Positions 29,395 to 37,472 of a stretch of 64,000 nucleotides of DNA are shown here, piece after piece (the stretch's first letter is position 1; each line of letters starts with the position of its first letter). Below the pieces are notes generated by a model. The model saw only the letters and a program-made list of their open reading frames with translations, searched no databases and was not told the origin of the DNA. The translations under genes were made by a program, and so were the position numbers. The stretch is from a virus. Where the stretch lies: the IMG/VR virus record IMGVR_UViG_3300050821_018050, positions 95,806 to 159,805 of that record; one strand, given 5' to 3'.

Positions 29395-32070
29395 ATGGCA
29401 AATTTTATAAATGGCGGACTTCAAGAACAGATTAATGTCACGGCAACTGCAGGTGGTACGACCACATTAGTAGGCAGCACGGCCACTAGCGCAACTCTTG
29501 GCAAACAGATGCAAGTTTTCACCGGTACTCTCGGGCAGACCGTTGTATTGCCAGATGCAACTACGATGAAAGTTGGCCAAAAATTTGAATTTTATAATCA
29601 ATCAACTGGAATTTTAACATTACAATTTAATGGGGCAACTCCATTTACTGATGCAAGCGGTTTGCCGTATGGCAGTATTCCTGCTCATGGATGTTTGATA
29701 GTTAAATTACAAACCAATGGAACCACTGCAGGCACATGGACTGTAATTTCTGCTTCTGCAGGGGCTGGTCCTTATGCTCCTACGGTTAGTACTCTTGCTT
29801 ACGGAAGTGGGCCAGGGAGTTATACTCATACTGGGAATTTTAATGCTTCTGGAACTTATACTACTCCATCTAACTGTTTATTTATTGAAGTAAAAATGGT
29901 CGGTGGTGGAGCCGGAGGCGTCGGTGGTGGTACTGGTACTGCGGGCAATGGTACTGCGGGATCTGCAACTACGTTCGGAACTTCTTTATTGGTTGCTAAT
30001 GGTGGTAATGCCGGTACGAATCAAAGTGTTCCCGGAACTGGTGGTACTGCATCTTTAGGCAGCGGCCCGAGTGGTATAGCTCTTACTGGTAACAATGGAA
30101 CTATGGGCCAATACGAAGGTGCTGGGATGGCCATAGCTTCTATTGGCGGTCAAGGTGGGTCTACTTATTTTGGTGGCCCTGGTTTACAAAATCAATTTGG
30201 CGGTCCTTCAGCAACGGCAGCTAATACTGGTGCCGGTGGTTGCGGTGGTAATAATAATCAAAGTCCTTCTGGATATGCCGGTGGCGGAGGCGGAGCTGGA
30301 GGTTTCGTTGATGCATATATAACTGCTTTATCACCTTCTTACACTTGCGCTATCGGATCTGGCGGATCTGGTGGAGCTGCGGGTGGCGGTAATGGATCTG
30401 CCGGTGGAGCCGGTGGTTCTGGGTATATTGAAGTGACTGAATACTATGCACCAACTTCTGCAGCTGCAGGTGGCGGCGGAGCATATACTCCTACCATTAG
30501 TAAAGCTCTTGGGCCTACAACTGCTGTAGGAACTGGCGGATTTTCTGCTACTGGCGTTTATACAACTCCTGCAAATGTAATTTCTCTTAGGGTTAGAATG
30601 ATTGGTGGAGGCGGTGGTGGTGCTGGCTCTGGGACAGCTTCAAGCAGTTCAAATGGTGGTAATGGTACAGCCTCTACATTTGGTACTTCTCTATTATCCG
30701 CAGGCGGTGGTGGTGGAGCAGTTTTTGGAGACGGTACGGGTGGTACCGGAGGTACTTCGAGTTTAGGATCTGGACCTATAGGTCTGGCATTAACCGGAAT
30801 GACAGGTATCGCCGCAGGATATAACAATACAACTGGATTTTATGCTGATGGGGGAATGGGAGGAGTGGCTCCATACTTTAGCGGGGCAGGATCGGGCGGA
30901 CCTCCCAATACTGCAGGTACAAATGCATTAGCAAATTCTGGTTCGGGTGGCGGTGGAGGAGGAACTGGTTCTATCGCAGCAAACAACAGTGGTGGTGGTG
31001 GTGGATCGGGTGGTTTTATCGAGGCATTCATCAATTCACCTGCCTCAACTTATAATTTTTCAGTGGGGGCCGCAGGTAGCGGTGGAAATGCAGGAACAAA
31101 TGGTTTTGCAGGCGGCTCGGGTGCAATAGGTTACATTGAAGTGACTGAATACTATGCAAATGGTTCGGTTGGAACTGCTACTACTTTAACTGGAGTCATT
31201 GTACCGGCTAATATTACCAATTCTTCTTTATTTACTCCTAATGTTCAAACATTTACTTCTGGCACAGCAGCAACTTATGGTCTTTCATATTGGTTTGGCG
31301 TTGTCGCCGCTAATGCGACTGTCGGAGCCGTCTACACAAACAATGGAAATAGTTTTACTGTAGCAAAAACAATTGCTGGCGGTACTTTTTTACTTTGTAC
31401 GAGCAACGGCGCTCCAGCCGCAACAGGAATACTAACAAAATCAAGTGGTACTGGGGATTCAACGATCACTTTTACCTCTACTAGAGCGCCGCTGTATATT
31501 GAAGTACAGATGGTTGCTGGTGGTGGTGGCGGCGGTGGCGGCGGAAATAGCGGGGCTCCATCTGCTGGAACTACTGGGAATAATACGATATTTGGTACCT
31601 CACTTTTAACTGCGGTTGGCGGTGGCCCTGGTGGATATGCGACGGGTGGAAGTGGTGGCGGTCCAGGAACAGTGGCATCACCCGCGATTTTAATTAAAAA
31701 TGTTGCTGGTGGTGGTGGCGGCGGTGGATCTATCGCAGTTCCTTCAGGTCAATATGGTATGACAGGTGCAGGCGGAAATTCTGCTCTTGGTGGTGGAGGC
31801 GCTGGAAGTACTGGGGCCAGTCCAGGGGCTGGAGTAGCTAATACTGGTGGTGGCGGAGCTGGTGGAACTGCTGGCCAACCTGGCGGTTTTGCTGGAGCGA
31901 CCGGTGGCGGAGCTGGTAATTATATTGAAGCTATTATTTATAATCCGTCAAGCACTTACACTTATACAGTTGCAGCATCTGCTGCCGGTGGAGCGGCTTC
32001 TGGTGGAACATCTGTGGCAGGCGCAGCCGGTGGTTCTGGATTAATCGTCGTTAAAGAATTCTTTCAATAA
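29395..32070 (+). CDS. Glycine-rich adhesin, 891 aa
   Basis: N-terminal 120-residue beta domain (LQEQINVTATAGGTTTLVGS), then three copies of a roughly 200-residue unit. Each opens with a strand like 'FIEVKMVGGGAGG' (about residues 163, 394, 701), continues through Gly-rich stretches with the motif TTFGTSLL / STFGTSLL / TIFGTSLL, and closes with 'GYIEVTEYYA' or 'GLIVVKEFFQ'. Gly-rich receptor-binding domains in other phages (for example gp38-type adhesins) use polyglycine helices; the same is inferred here. Last gene of the fibre operon. Confidence 0.8.
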   Translation: MANFINGGLQEQINVTATAGGTTTLVGSTATSATLGKQMQVFTGTLGQTVVLPDATTMKVGQKFEFYNQSTGILTLQFNGATPFTDASGLPYGSIPAHGCLIVKLQTNGTTAGTWTVISASAGAGPYAPTVSTLAYGSGPGSYTHTGNFNASGTYTTPSNCLFIEVKMVGGGAGGVGGGTGTAGNGTAGSATTFGTSLLVANGGNAGTNQSVPGTGGTASLGSGPSGIALTGNNGTMGQYEGAGMAIASIGGQGGSTYFGGPGLQNQFGGPSATAANTGAGGCGGNNNQSPSGYAGGGGGAGGFVDAYITALSPSYTCAIGSGGSGGAAGGGNGSAGGAGGSGYIEVTEYYAPTSAAAGGGGAYTPTISKALGPTTAVGTGGFSATGVYTTPANVISLRVRMIGGGGGGAGSGTASSSSNGGNGTASTFGTSLLSAGGGGGAVFGDGTGGTGGTSSLGSGPIGLALTGMTGIAAGYNNTTGFYADGGMGGVAPYFSGAGSGGPPNTAGTNALANSGSGGGGGGTGSIAANNSGGGGGSGGFIEAFINSPASTYNFSVGAAGSGGNAGTNGFAGGSGAIGYIEVTEYYANGSVGTATTLTGVIVPANITNSSLFTPNVQTFTSGTAATYGLSYWFGVVAANATVGAVYTNNGNSFTVAKTIAGGTFLLCTSNGAPAATGILTKSSGTGDSTITFTSTRAPLYIEVQMVAGGGGGGGGGNSGAPSAGTTGNNTIFGTSLLTAVGGGPGGYATGGSGGGPGTVASPAILIKNVAGGGGGGGSIAVPSGQYGMTGAGGNSALGGGGAGSTGASPGAGVANTGGGGAGGTAGQPGGFAGATGGGAGNYIEAIIYNPSSTYTYTVAASAAGGAASGGTSVAGAAGGSGLIVVKEFFQ

Positions 32071-32075
32071 TTTAT

Positions 32076-32105
32076 CGCTAAGGTTGCGATTGCGTGGCTT
32101 TAGCG
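32076..32105. terminator. Possible hairpin between converging operons
   Basis: CGCTAA and TTAGCG form a short stem with an 18-base loop immediately after the adhesin stop, inside the end of the opposing gene. Weak; could serve rightward transcription, followed by a T-rich stretch. Confidence 0.25.
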
Positions 32106-32380
32106 GAATTATTTTCTTCAACTACTAAATGATTGATCGAAAACCAGGTTTGAGCCAGTGCGCTTAGAACTAATACTGGCCAGCCAGCAAAAATATACAA
32201 AACAATTGTGAATCCCGAGAGATCTATAAAGCTGATAAAATCAGGATTCACTCGCCCATTTAAAATGCTAATTGCCGCGAATAATACTCCAAAAACTGCA
32301 ACCGCAGTAACGTTAATAATCATAGCTGCTGAAAAATACGCCAATACTCTTAAAAAAGCTGATTTCATATAGTCTCCCAT
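32078..32380 (-). CDS. Membrane protein, 100 aa
   Basis: Two clear membrane helices at about 14-38 (YFSAAMIINVTAVAVFGVLF) and 55-75 (FTIVLYIFAGWPVLVLSALA), short polar tail. ATG at 32380 overlaps the upstream gene by 16 bases. Function unknown. Confidence 0.75.
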   Translation of the reverse strand: MGDYMKSAFLRVLAYFSAAMIINVTAVAVFGVLFAAISILNGRVNPDFISFIDLSGFTIVLYIFAGWPVLVLSALAQTWFSINHLVVEENNSAKATQSQP

Positions 32381-32652
32381 TTTAGCGAATAAAATCCGCC
32401 CATTGTTTCTATTTCAATAGTATTATTGTCAACCTGTTTAGCTGACATTAAAGTACTTGTTTTGATTCTATCGGAAAAACGACCGACAGAAATCTGAATT
32501 TCTCCGCTGTCATGCTTTGTAAGATTCAATGGACCTTTACAAATATCACCAACGAATACCCAGCTATTATTAGATTTGGCTCCAACCTTTTCTATCACGA
32601 AAGTAAGATTTTCACTTTTTTCTAATTCATCTAATTTAGCTTGATCAATCAT
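32365..32652 (-). CDS. Hypothetical protein, 95 aa
   Basis: Beta-rich: NLTFVIEKVGAKSNNSWVFV, then DSGEIQISVGRFSDRIKTST and MGGFYSLKWE. Overlaps the upstream gene by 8 bases. No family recognised. Confidence 0.75.
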   Translation of the reverse strand: MIDQAKLDELEKSENLTFVIEKVGAKSNNSWVFVGDICKGPLNLTKHDSGEIQISVGRFSDRIKTSTLMSAKQVDNNTIEIETMGGFYSLKWETI

Positions 32653-32890
32653 TACTTGTTACCAAAATAGTCGGCTCATATTTGGCCTTAAGATCATCAT
32701 ACATCTTTTGCCATTCTTTTGCAAGTCTTTTATATTCGTCTCGTTCGAATTTGGAAACTGGGGTCTTTTTATGATGTTCGCAAGCTGCCCAGCCTGCTAA
32801 AAAATCATATTCAGCCGCTTCTACCGTAGAAGCTCCACAATTAACATATTGTTCAGAATGCTCTTTAGCTAATTTTTGTTTTTTCTGCAT
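32645..32890 (-). CDS. Phage hypothetical, 81 aa
   Basis: STVEAAEYDFLAGWAACEHH (about 21-40) is a pattern often seen in small uncharacterised phage proteins ('A..FLAGW.A'). Remainder is charged helix (KFERDEYKRLAKEWQKMYDD). Overlaps its upstream neighbour by 26 bases. Confidence 0.75.
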   Translation of the reverse strand: MQKKQKLAKEHSEQYVNCGASTVEAAEYDFLAGWAACEHHKKTPVSKFERDEYKRLAKEWQKMYDDLKAKYEPTILVTSND

Positions 32891-33074
32891 TTAGTAATTT
32901 TTCTCTTTCTTGTTTAGAAAAATAATATAAAACAAAAAGCATCGCAGGCCAAAACCAAATAATCGCACAAAAAGATCCCAAACAGCGGAAAACTTTTGAT
33001 CCCGGAAATGTGTGCGATCTGCAAAATGATGCGCCTAATGCGACGCCAATTCCAATAGCTAAATAAATATTCAT
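32865..33074 (-). CDS. Membrane protein, 69 aa
   Basis: Two hydrophobic segments, NIYLAIGIGVALGASF (about 2-17) and CAIIWFWPAMLFVLYYF (about 36-52), then a charged tail. ATGA-type overlap with the upstream gene. Function unknown. Confidence 0.75.
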   Translation of the reverse strand: MNIYLAIGIGVALGASFCRSHTFPGSKVFRCLGSFCAIIWFWPAMLFVLYYFSKQEREKLLNAEKTKIS

Positions 33075-33277
33075 TCTTTTAATCCTTCTAGGTTAGATCC
33101 AAATTTTGCCATTAAAGCTAGAGCCATATTACGGTAAACTTTTATTTCTTCTGGCGCAATATCTTCGAAAGGCATCCGTGGAGTCCCAGTTTGGTAGGTA
33201 TACTCTTCCGAAGACATGCCCCCATCATTTTCATAAATTACACGAGCTATTTTATCCAAACATTCGCTGCGTTTCAT
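33071..33277 (-). CDS. Hypothetical protein, 68 aa
   Basis: Start set at ATG 33277 (MKRSECLDKIARVIYENDGG), which has an AGGAAAA site and an ATGA overlap; the open frame extends to 33307. Helical with an acidic middle. Function unknown. Confidence 0.75.
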   Translation of the reverse strand: MKRSECLDKIARVIYENDGGMSSEEYTYQTGTPRMPFEDIAPEEIKVYRNMALALMAKFGSNLEGLKE

Positions 33278-33558
33278 TTTCTTTTTCCTGAATCTAGTAT
33301 AGCACAAAGTCTAATTTTATGCCAGTAAATTAAACCCATTTTTTGAATTAACTGTAATCTGAAATCTTGTAAATCTATGTAACCCATAGCACTAACTTTA
33401 AATGAAATTGACATTGCCTTTAGATAAGTTTTTTCATTAAAATACATCATCATAAGCGTATTTACATCTGAAGGTTTGTGGCCCAAATTCGATCTATTCT
33501 TTGCTATATCGTTTATAAGGTTACGAACTTTATCATTCACGACTCGCTCGCGCTTCAT
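33274..33558 (-). CDS. Hypothetical protein, 94 aa
   Basis: Helical and basic: NDKVRNLINDIAKNRSNLGH, then RLQLIQKMGLIYWHKIRLCA. ATG at 33558 overlaps the Gly-rich gene by 26 bases. No family recognised. Confidence 0.7.
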   Translation of the reverse strand: MKRERVVNDKVRNLINDIAKNRSNLGHKPSDVNTLMMMYFNEKTYLKAMSISFKVSAMGYIDLQDFRLQLIQKMGLIYWHKIRLCAILDSGKRK

Positions 33559-34039
33559 GAATAAGCATAATTTTGTATGCCTGCATGGGTTCTAAGTGTT
33601 GCATTAAAATTTTCATCCATTCTCGAATATCAGCATAATGATATTTATAATCTTTATTCATTTTGCCCTGAATGGCTATTCTTATAGGTCTAGGAGCGCA
33701 ATTAATGGCTACACCAATATCGGTGCCACTGATATTTCCAGTCCAATTAGACCAAGAACTTCCTCCTCCACCGCCACCACCTTGAAAAGACATATAGCCA
33801 GATCCGCCACCAGCCCAACCAGATCCGCCACCAGCCCAACCAGATCCGCCACCAGCCCAACCAGCTCCACCTCCTCCGCCAATAACGGTATAAGTTGAGC
33901 CGCCTGTGCCGAAATTGGCAGCCGTATTTGCTCCACCACTGATTACTGGCCCAACTGGATGAATAGCTGGAGTTGGAACCCATGCTGGCTTATTCTGAGT
34001 TTTTTTATTCAGATATTTTTGAATCTTCTTGAACGCCAT
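33533..34039 (-). CDS. Gly/Trp-repeat protein, 168 aa
   Basis: Basic N-terminus (MAFKKIQKYLNKKTQNKPAW), Pro/Gly linker, then three exact GWAGGGS heptads (about 60-82) followed by FQGGGGGGGSSWSNWTG, and a folded C-terminal 70 residues (IRIAIQGKMNKDYKYHYADI, REWMKILMQHLEP). The Gly-Trp tract may self-associate or bind a surface. Unlike the Gly-rich adhesin it sits on the leftward strand among accessory genes. Its start overlaps the upstream gene by 35 bases. Confidence 0.75.
   Translation of the reverse strand: MAFKKIQKYLNKKTQNKPAWVPTPAIHPVGPVISGGANTAANFGTGGSTYTVIGGGGGAGWAGGGSGWAGGGSGWAGGGSGYMSFQGGGGGGGSSWSNWTGNISGTDIGVAINCAPRPIRIAIQGKMNKDYKYHYADIREWMKILMQHLEPMQAYKIMLIHEARASRE
33800..33862 (-). 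repeat. Three tandem 21-base repeats (GWAGGGS)
   Basis: Three identical in-frame units of AGATCCGCCACCAGCCCAAC plus C (plus-strand sense). Slippage would change the heptad number without a frameshift. Confidence 0.9.
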
Positions 34040-34376
34040 CTACGTATTCCTCATCCATTGAGTTAATGGCAGATTGCACAAATGAGCCTGCCATTGAATT
34101 TTTCATACGAACTTTCATGACTACTTCATCGGATCGAACCATAGGAATTGGATCTATTACCCGCAATCCAACCTTTTCAGATTCGATGGCTCGTCGAGTA
34201 AACCAAACTTTCCCTGTAGATTTTTCGATTAAATAATCCCCGGCTCCTGTGGGAACTCGGAATAGTGGATTATCCTTATTGTGCTCATATTTTTCAACAT
34301 CTACAATGCTTACCTTGTCATCGGCCACTTTATCCAGCATCACTCGGGTAGAATTCTTTTTTTCTTTTTTAAACAT
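34005..34376 (-). CDS. Hypothetical protein, 123 aa
   Basis: Residues about 30-60 (KYEHNKDNPLFRVPTGAGDY then LIEKSTGKVWF) and about 75-115 form likely beta-strands and a helix. AAGGAA site upstream of ATG at 34376. No family recognised. Confidence 0.75.
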   Translation of the reverse strand: MFKKEKKNSTRVMLDKVADDKVSIVDVEKYEHNKDNPLFRVPTGAGDYLIEKSTGKVWFTRRAIESEKVGLRVIDPIPMVRSDEVVMKVRMKNSMAGSFVQSAINSMDEEYVDGVQEDSKISE

Positions 34377-34393
34377 ATTATTCCTTTATATTA

Positions 34394-35059
34394 TCACGCA
34401 GCTTGGGTTTGGTCAACAGTATTTTTGAAAATTGATTTAATCATTGATTTTGGAATACGAATAGTGAATTCAGCTTTGCCCAAGGCTAAGGCCAGATCTT
34501 CAATATTTTTTACATTTCGCCCTTTAGCGCACACGGGGCCAATGCCTATAGCGACAGACTGAGGATCTTTTAATTTAAGGCCGCAGCAAGTACAATTTGA
34601 CACGCGTTTATAGCAAGTCACTACTTTTACGCGAATCGCACCATAATCTTCACCAATGACTTCCAATACTTCTACATTGTGGACCTTCTTTTGAAAACCC
34701 GCCTGGAGACCAAATTTCACTGCCATTGGATGATTCACGGTGATAATATCGCCGACTTCTACATATTTAGAACGAACTTCTTGTTTTTGCACTACAAAAC
34801 CAACGGCTTCGCTCATTTCACCTTGGTTTTGTAAATCGCGCACGGCGTACTGACTAATAATACCATTGGCTGCATGAATTTGATTAGCAGTGAGAGTTTT
34901 CCCTTGATTGATTTGATCGAAAAGACTACGTAAAAAACTTGAACGATTTGAATATTCTGCAATCGCTGGGGCAAGAACAAACATAGATTTAACTAATTCA
35001 GTTGCTTGAGCGATTTTTGCGGCCATAGCTTCTTCAGTCATTGGAATTGAATAATTCAT
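34394..35059 (-). CDS. Zinc-finger-containing phage protein, 221 aa
   Basis: C-terminal Cys cluster NCTCCGLKLKDPQSVAIGIG then PVCAKG (about 160-186) has the 'C..C...L.DP.S...G.GP.C' layout of small phage zinc proteins of unknown role. Residues about 110-155 are an SH3-like beta region. N-terminal 90 residues are helical. Driven by its own promoter at 35077-35105, with an AAGGAG site. Confidence 0.75.
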   Translation of the reverse strand: MNYSIPMTEEAMAAKIAQATELVKSMFVLAPAIAEYSNRSSFLRSLFDQINQGKTLTANQIHAANGIISQYAVRDLQNQGEMSEAVGFVVQKQEVRSKYVEVGDIITVNHPMAVKFGLQAGFQKKVHNVEVLEVIGEDYGAIRVKVVTCYKRVSNCTCCGLKLKDPQSVAIGIGPVCAKGRNVKNIEDLALALGKAEFTIRIPKSMIKSIFKNTVDQTQAA

Positions 35060-35076
35060 TTTGATCTCCTTTTAAT

Positions 35077-35105
35077 AGGATATCATGCATGACTAAAAAT
35101 GTCAA
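35077..35105 (-). promoter_or_regulatory. Sigma70-like promoter
   Basis: Minus-strand TTGACA (35105-35100), 17-base spacer, TATCCT (35082-35077); followed by AAGGAG and the ATG of the gene at 34394-35059. Perfect -35, -10 with two mismatches. Confidence 0.7.
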
Positions 35106-35392
35106 GGTTTATTTTTAATGGTTTCTGATAAACTTTCTAGCATTAACTGGCTCCCTTGAATAAGAGCAGAGGGTTTTGTATACATATCGGCTTCTAATGC
35201 CATCGTCAATTTATCCAGAGTATGCAGCAGGCTTCCCCAGTAAGATGGGTTGGTTTTTGTGCCAGCCCTTGAATAATGCTTAGGATCTCTTAAGAACCCT
35301 GGGCCTAAACGTTTAACAAATTGTGCAGGACTCATATTGTCTTGCGATTTAGCTATTTTCAAAGATTCTTGGAGATGGTTGAATATATTCAT
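35102..35392 (-). CDS. Hypothetical protein, 96 aa
   Basis: SQDNMSPAQFVKRLGPGFLR (about 17-36) followed by SRAGTKTNPSYWGSLLHTLD and an amphipathic C-terminal helix. ATGA-type overlap with the upstream gene. No family recognised. Confidence 0.75.
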   Translation of the reverse strand: MNIFNHLQESLKIAKSQDNMSPAQFVKRLGPGFLRDPKHYSRAGTKTNPSYWGSLLHTLDKLTMALEADMYTKPSALIQGSQLMLESLSETIKNKP

Positions 35393-35628
35393 TTTACAAA
35401 AAGTACCAAATCTAATGCGTTAAATGTTGTAATTTCTCTGCAATCTTCTAAATAAGATGATTGTGACATTTGTCTTCCTTGAACGCATCCACTATAAAAA
35501 GTTTCATGAGCTAAAACGATGGTTTGATTATTTAATCGGTCTATTCGGGCATTATACGTTTTATCGAAAGCCCTCAAGGCTACTAAATTCATCAACAGAA
35601 TACTAAATAGTACAAGCTTAGTCTCCAC
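35389..35628 (-). CDS. Small membrane-anchored protein, 79 aa
   Basis: GTG start at 35628 lies 11 bases inside the upstream gene; the frame is open further back but overlaps it. METKLVLFSILLMNLVALRA is a signal-anchor-like start, followed by NQTIVLAHETFYSGCVQGRQ and a C-terminal hydrophobic end. Two Cys suggest a periplasmic disulphide. Function unknown. Confidence 0.6.
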   Translation of the reverse strand: METKLVLFSILLMNLVALRAFDKTYNARIDRLNNQTIVLAHETFYSGCVQGRQMSQSSYLEDCREITTFNALDLVLFVK

Positions 35629-35875
35629 TTGAGCCGCCTTTAATTTCTGTGTATCGATAAAATTTCGCAACAAAATTAATATCTTCTTTAAGCTCATCAT
35701 CGTAGCCATAAAGTTCTCCATACAGATGCATAACAGCAATAATAGGTACGTGTGAGGTTGCTGAATACATTCCCATATTCTTAGATCGATCAAATCCAGG
35801 AGTTTCGCGTTCTTTATCCATAAATTTTTTCATCCACGGTAAATGGCAGTTATATTTTGAAAGATCAATAGTCAT
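35618..35875 (-). CDS. Hypothetical protein, 85 aa
   Basis: Begins MTIDLSKYNCHLPWMKKFMD; contains SATSHVPIIAVMHLYGELYG. Overlaps the upstream gene by 11 bases. No family recognised. Confidence 0.7.
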   Translation of the reverse strand: MTIDLSKYNCHLPWMKKFMDKERETPGFDRSKNMGMYSATSHVPIIAVMHLYGELYGYDDELKEDINFVAKFYRYTEIKGGSSGD

Positions 35876-36296
35876 CTTTTAGTCCCATTATTTTAAATTG
35901 TTTTGTTATAAGATTAAACTGCATAGGGATTGCTCCGGCACTACACCTGATGTAACTATTTCCACCATCTATAAAATTTTCACCACATTCACAATACACC
36001 ATGACATGCCTATGCGGTGAATAAACATATGTTACACAACTTGTACAGAATATGCCACTGGTTTCTGCTATCGCAATAGCTTCCTTGCCTTCTCTTCCGC
36101 TAATGTGAGTAGGACAAAGCATCACGTATTCTTTGTGGCCTTTAGACCGATCTGGATTTGCCGCATGATAGAATGCCCAAGATTGATCACTTGAATCAAA
36201 TACCTGACCGATATAAGTAAGATCACCTTTAATTTTTTTATTAACCATTTCATGGTCAAATTGGTAATGATTAAAGTGTTTTATTTTGAATACCAC
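35865..36296 (-). CDS. Zinc-ribbon phage protein (DUF7695-like), 143 aa
   Basis: C-terminal Cys pairs FCTSCVTYVYSPHRHVMVYC then ECGENFIDGGNSYIRC (about 83-122). The 'HRH..V.C.CG..FIDGG..Y.R' pattern is like a widespread small phage family that I associate with DUF7695. GTG start lies exactly six bases after a TATAAT box, so the mRNA is probably leaderless. Function unknown. Confidence 0.7.
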   Translation of the reverse strand: MVFKIKHFNHYQFDHEMVNKKIKGDLTYIGQVFDSSDQSWAFYHAANPDRSKGHKEYVMLCPTHISGREGKEAIAIAETSGIFCTSCVTYVYSPHRHVMVYCECGENFIDGGNSYIRCSAGAIPMQFNLITKQFKIMGLKDDY

Positions 36297-36302
36297 GTAA
36301 TA

Positions 36303-36330
36303 ATTATACCACAGAAACTAGTTTCACCAA
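36303..36330 (-). promoter_or_regulatory. Sigma70-like promoter with leaderless start
   Basis: Minus-strand TTGGTG (36330-36325), 16-base spacer, TATAAT (36308-36303), then six bases to GTG at 36296. Same -10 to start-codon spacing as at 6072. It is divergent from the rightward motif four bases away. Confidence 0.6.
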
Positions 36331-36333
36331 ACC

Positions 36334-36347
36334 CCTAATATTTTAGT
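36334..36347 (+). promoter_or_regulatory. Rightward CCTAATATT motif
   Basis: CCTAATATTTTAGT directly abuts ATG at 36348. No ribosome-binding sequence precedes that ATG, consistent with a leaderless mRNA if TAATAT is the -10. Confidence 0.6.
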
Positions 36348-37022
36348 ATGCGAAATATTATTCCAATTCCAAAAGAAGACAGATTAACTATATATAACGT
36401 AGATTTAGATTCCGCTAAACGTTATTACGTATATGCTCATATTGATAATAACGGGCATATTTTTTATATTGGCAAAGGTACCGGCAAGCGAGCATTTGAT
36501 GGTAAAAACAGGAATTTTATCTGGCAAAGAATCGCAAAAGAAGGCTTTTCTGTTAACATTATAGCTGATTTTATGAATGAAGAAGATGCCTATCTAACCG
36601 AAATGCATTATATCGATAAAATCGTTCCAAAAGCTAATTTAGCAAAATATGGATTTTGCGGGGCAATAGATCAAACTAACAGAAACCCACGTAAACAGTC
36701 TATTGAATCTAATTTAAAGCGTAAAAAGGCATGCACTGATTTTTGGATAGATAATCCAGAAAGAAGTATTAGAAGCAAAAAATTTACCAAAGAAGGTAAT
36801 CCATTTTTCGGTGCAAAGCATTCCAAAGAGAGTGTAATAAAAATGAAAAAATCGCACTTTTCTCCTATTGTGTGTATAAATTTATTGAATGATGAAGAGT
36901 TTACCGTATCCGGCACTAGAAATGCGGCAGAATTAACTGGAATTCCGCGTCAAACCATAATGAGGCTGTTAAGTAATCCCAATACCAAACAAAAAGTGAA
37001 ATGGAAGTTTAAAAGAATATGA
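36348..37022 (+). CDS. GIY-YIG homing-type endonuclease, 224 aa
   Basis: GIY-YIG core at about 25-45 (RYYVYAHIDNNGHIFYIGKG) with TGKRAFD after it and Glu in LTEMHYIDKI at about 85. C-terminal FTVSGTRNAAELTGIPRQTI then KWKF (about 185-222) is a NUMOD1-type DNA-binding motif. It overlaps the lysozyme start by 4 bases, so translation is coupled. Probably a free-standing homing endonuclease next to the lysis gene. Confidence 0.85.
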   Translation: MRNIIPIPKEDRLTIYNVDLDSAKRYYVYAHIDNNGHIFYIGKGTGKRAFDGKNRNFIWQRIAKEGFSVNIIADFMNEEDAYLTEMHYIDKIVPKANLAKYGFCGAIDQTNRNPRKQSIESNLKRKKACTDFWIDNPERSIRSKKFTKEGNPFFGAKHSKESVIKMKKSHFSPIVCINLLNDEEFTVSGTRNAAELTGIPRQTIMRLLSNPNTKQKVKWKFKRI

Positions 37023-37471
37023 ATAAATTTAATGTATCATTCGATGATACTCAGTTAATTAGAAACTTCGAAGGAGAGCGTTTAGAAGCTTATCCTGACC
37101 CAGCTAGCGGAGGAGATCCGTGGACAATATCATGGGGATTGACCGGTGATTGGGTAGTAGAAGGTCTTGTTATTACTCCAGAAGAATCTGTGCAACGTTT
37201 TATGGCAAGAATCTCTGATATGTGCGATCAGTTAGATAACATTATTACATCTGAAGTAAATAAAAACCAATATATGGCACTTTTATCTTTTGCTTGGAAT
37301 ATCGGCATTAGCAAATTAGCAGGCTCAACTCTCATGAGGAAAGTAAACGCTGGTGATTTTGATGGCGCAGCCGATGAATTCCTTCGATGGAATAAAGCTG
37401 GCGGCCAAGTGATGGCTGGTCTTACCCATAGAAGAACCGCTGAACAGGCATTATTCGAAAAAGAGGCTTAA
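37019..37471 (+). CDS. T4-type lysozyme (glycoside hydrolase 24), 150 aa
   Basis: Catalytic Glu18 in LIRNFEGERLEAYPDP, followed by WTISWGLTG; QYMALLSFAWNIGISKLAGS and RRTAEQALFEK are family landmarks. Cuts the glycan chains of peptidoglycan. No signal peptide, so it needs a holin for release; no certain holin was found next to it. Upstream GIY-YIG gene overlaps by 4 bases. Confidence 0.9.
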   Translation: MNKFNVSFDDTQLIRNFEGERLEAYPDPASGGDPWTISWGLTGDWVVEGLVITPEESVQRFMARISDMCDQLDNIITSEVNKNQYMALLSFAWNIGISKLAGSTLMRKVNAGDFDGAADEFLRWNKAGGQVMAGLTHRRTAEQALFEKEA

Positions 37472-37472
37472 G

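Noticed and set aside
30558-31034. Pro-rich minus-strand frames inside the glycine adhesin gene
   Set aside because: Complement of Gly codons yields Pro/Ala; typical antisense shadow.
33747-33983. Arg/Trp-rich 78-codon frame overlapping the Gly-Trp gene
   Set aside because: Out-of-phase shadow created by the 21-base repeats; no ribosome site.
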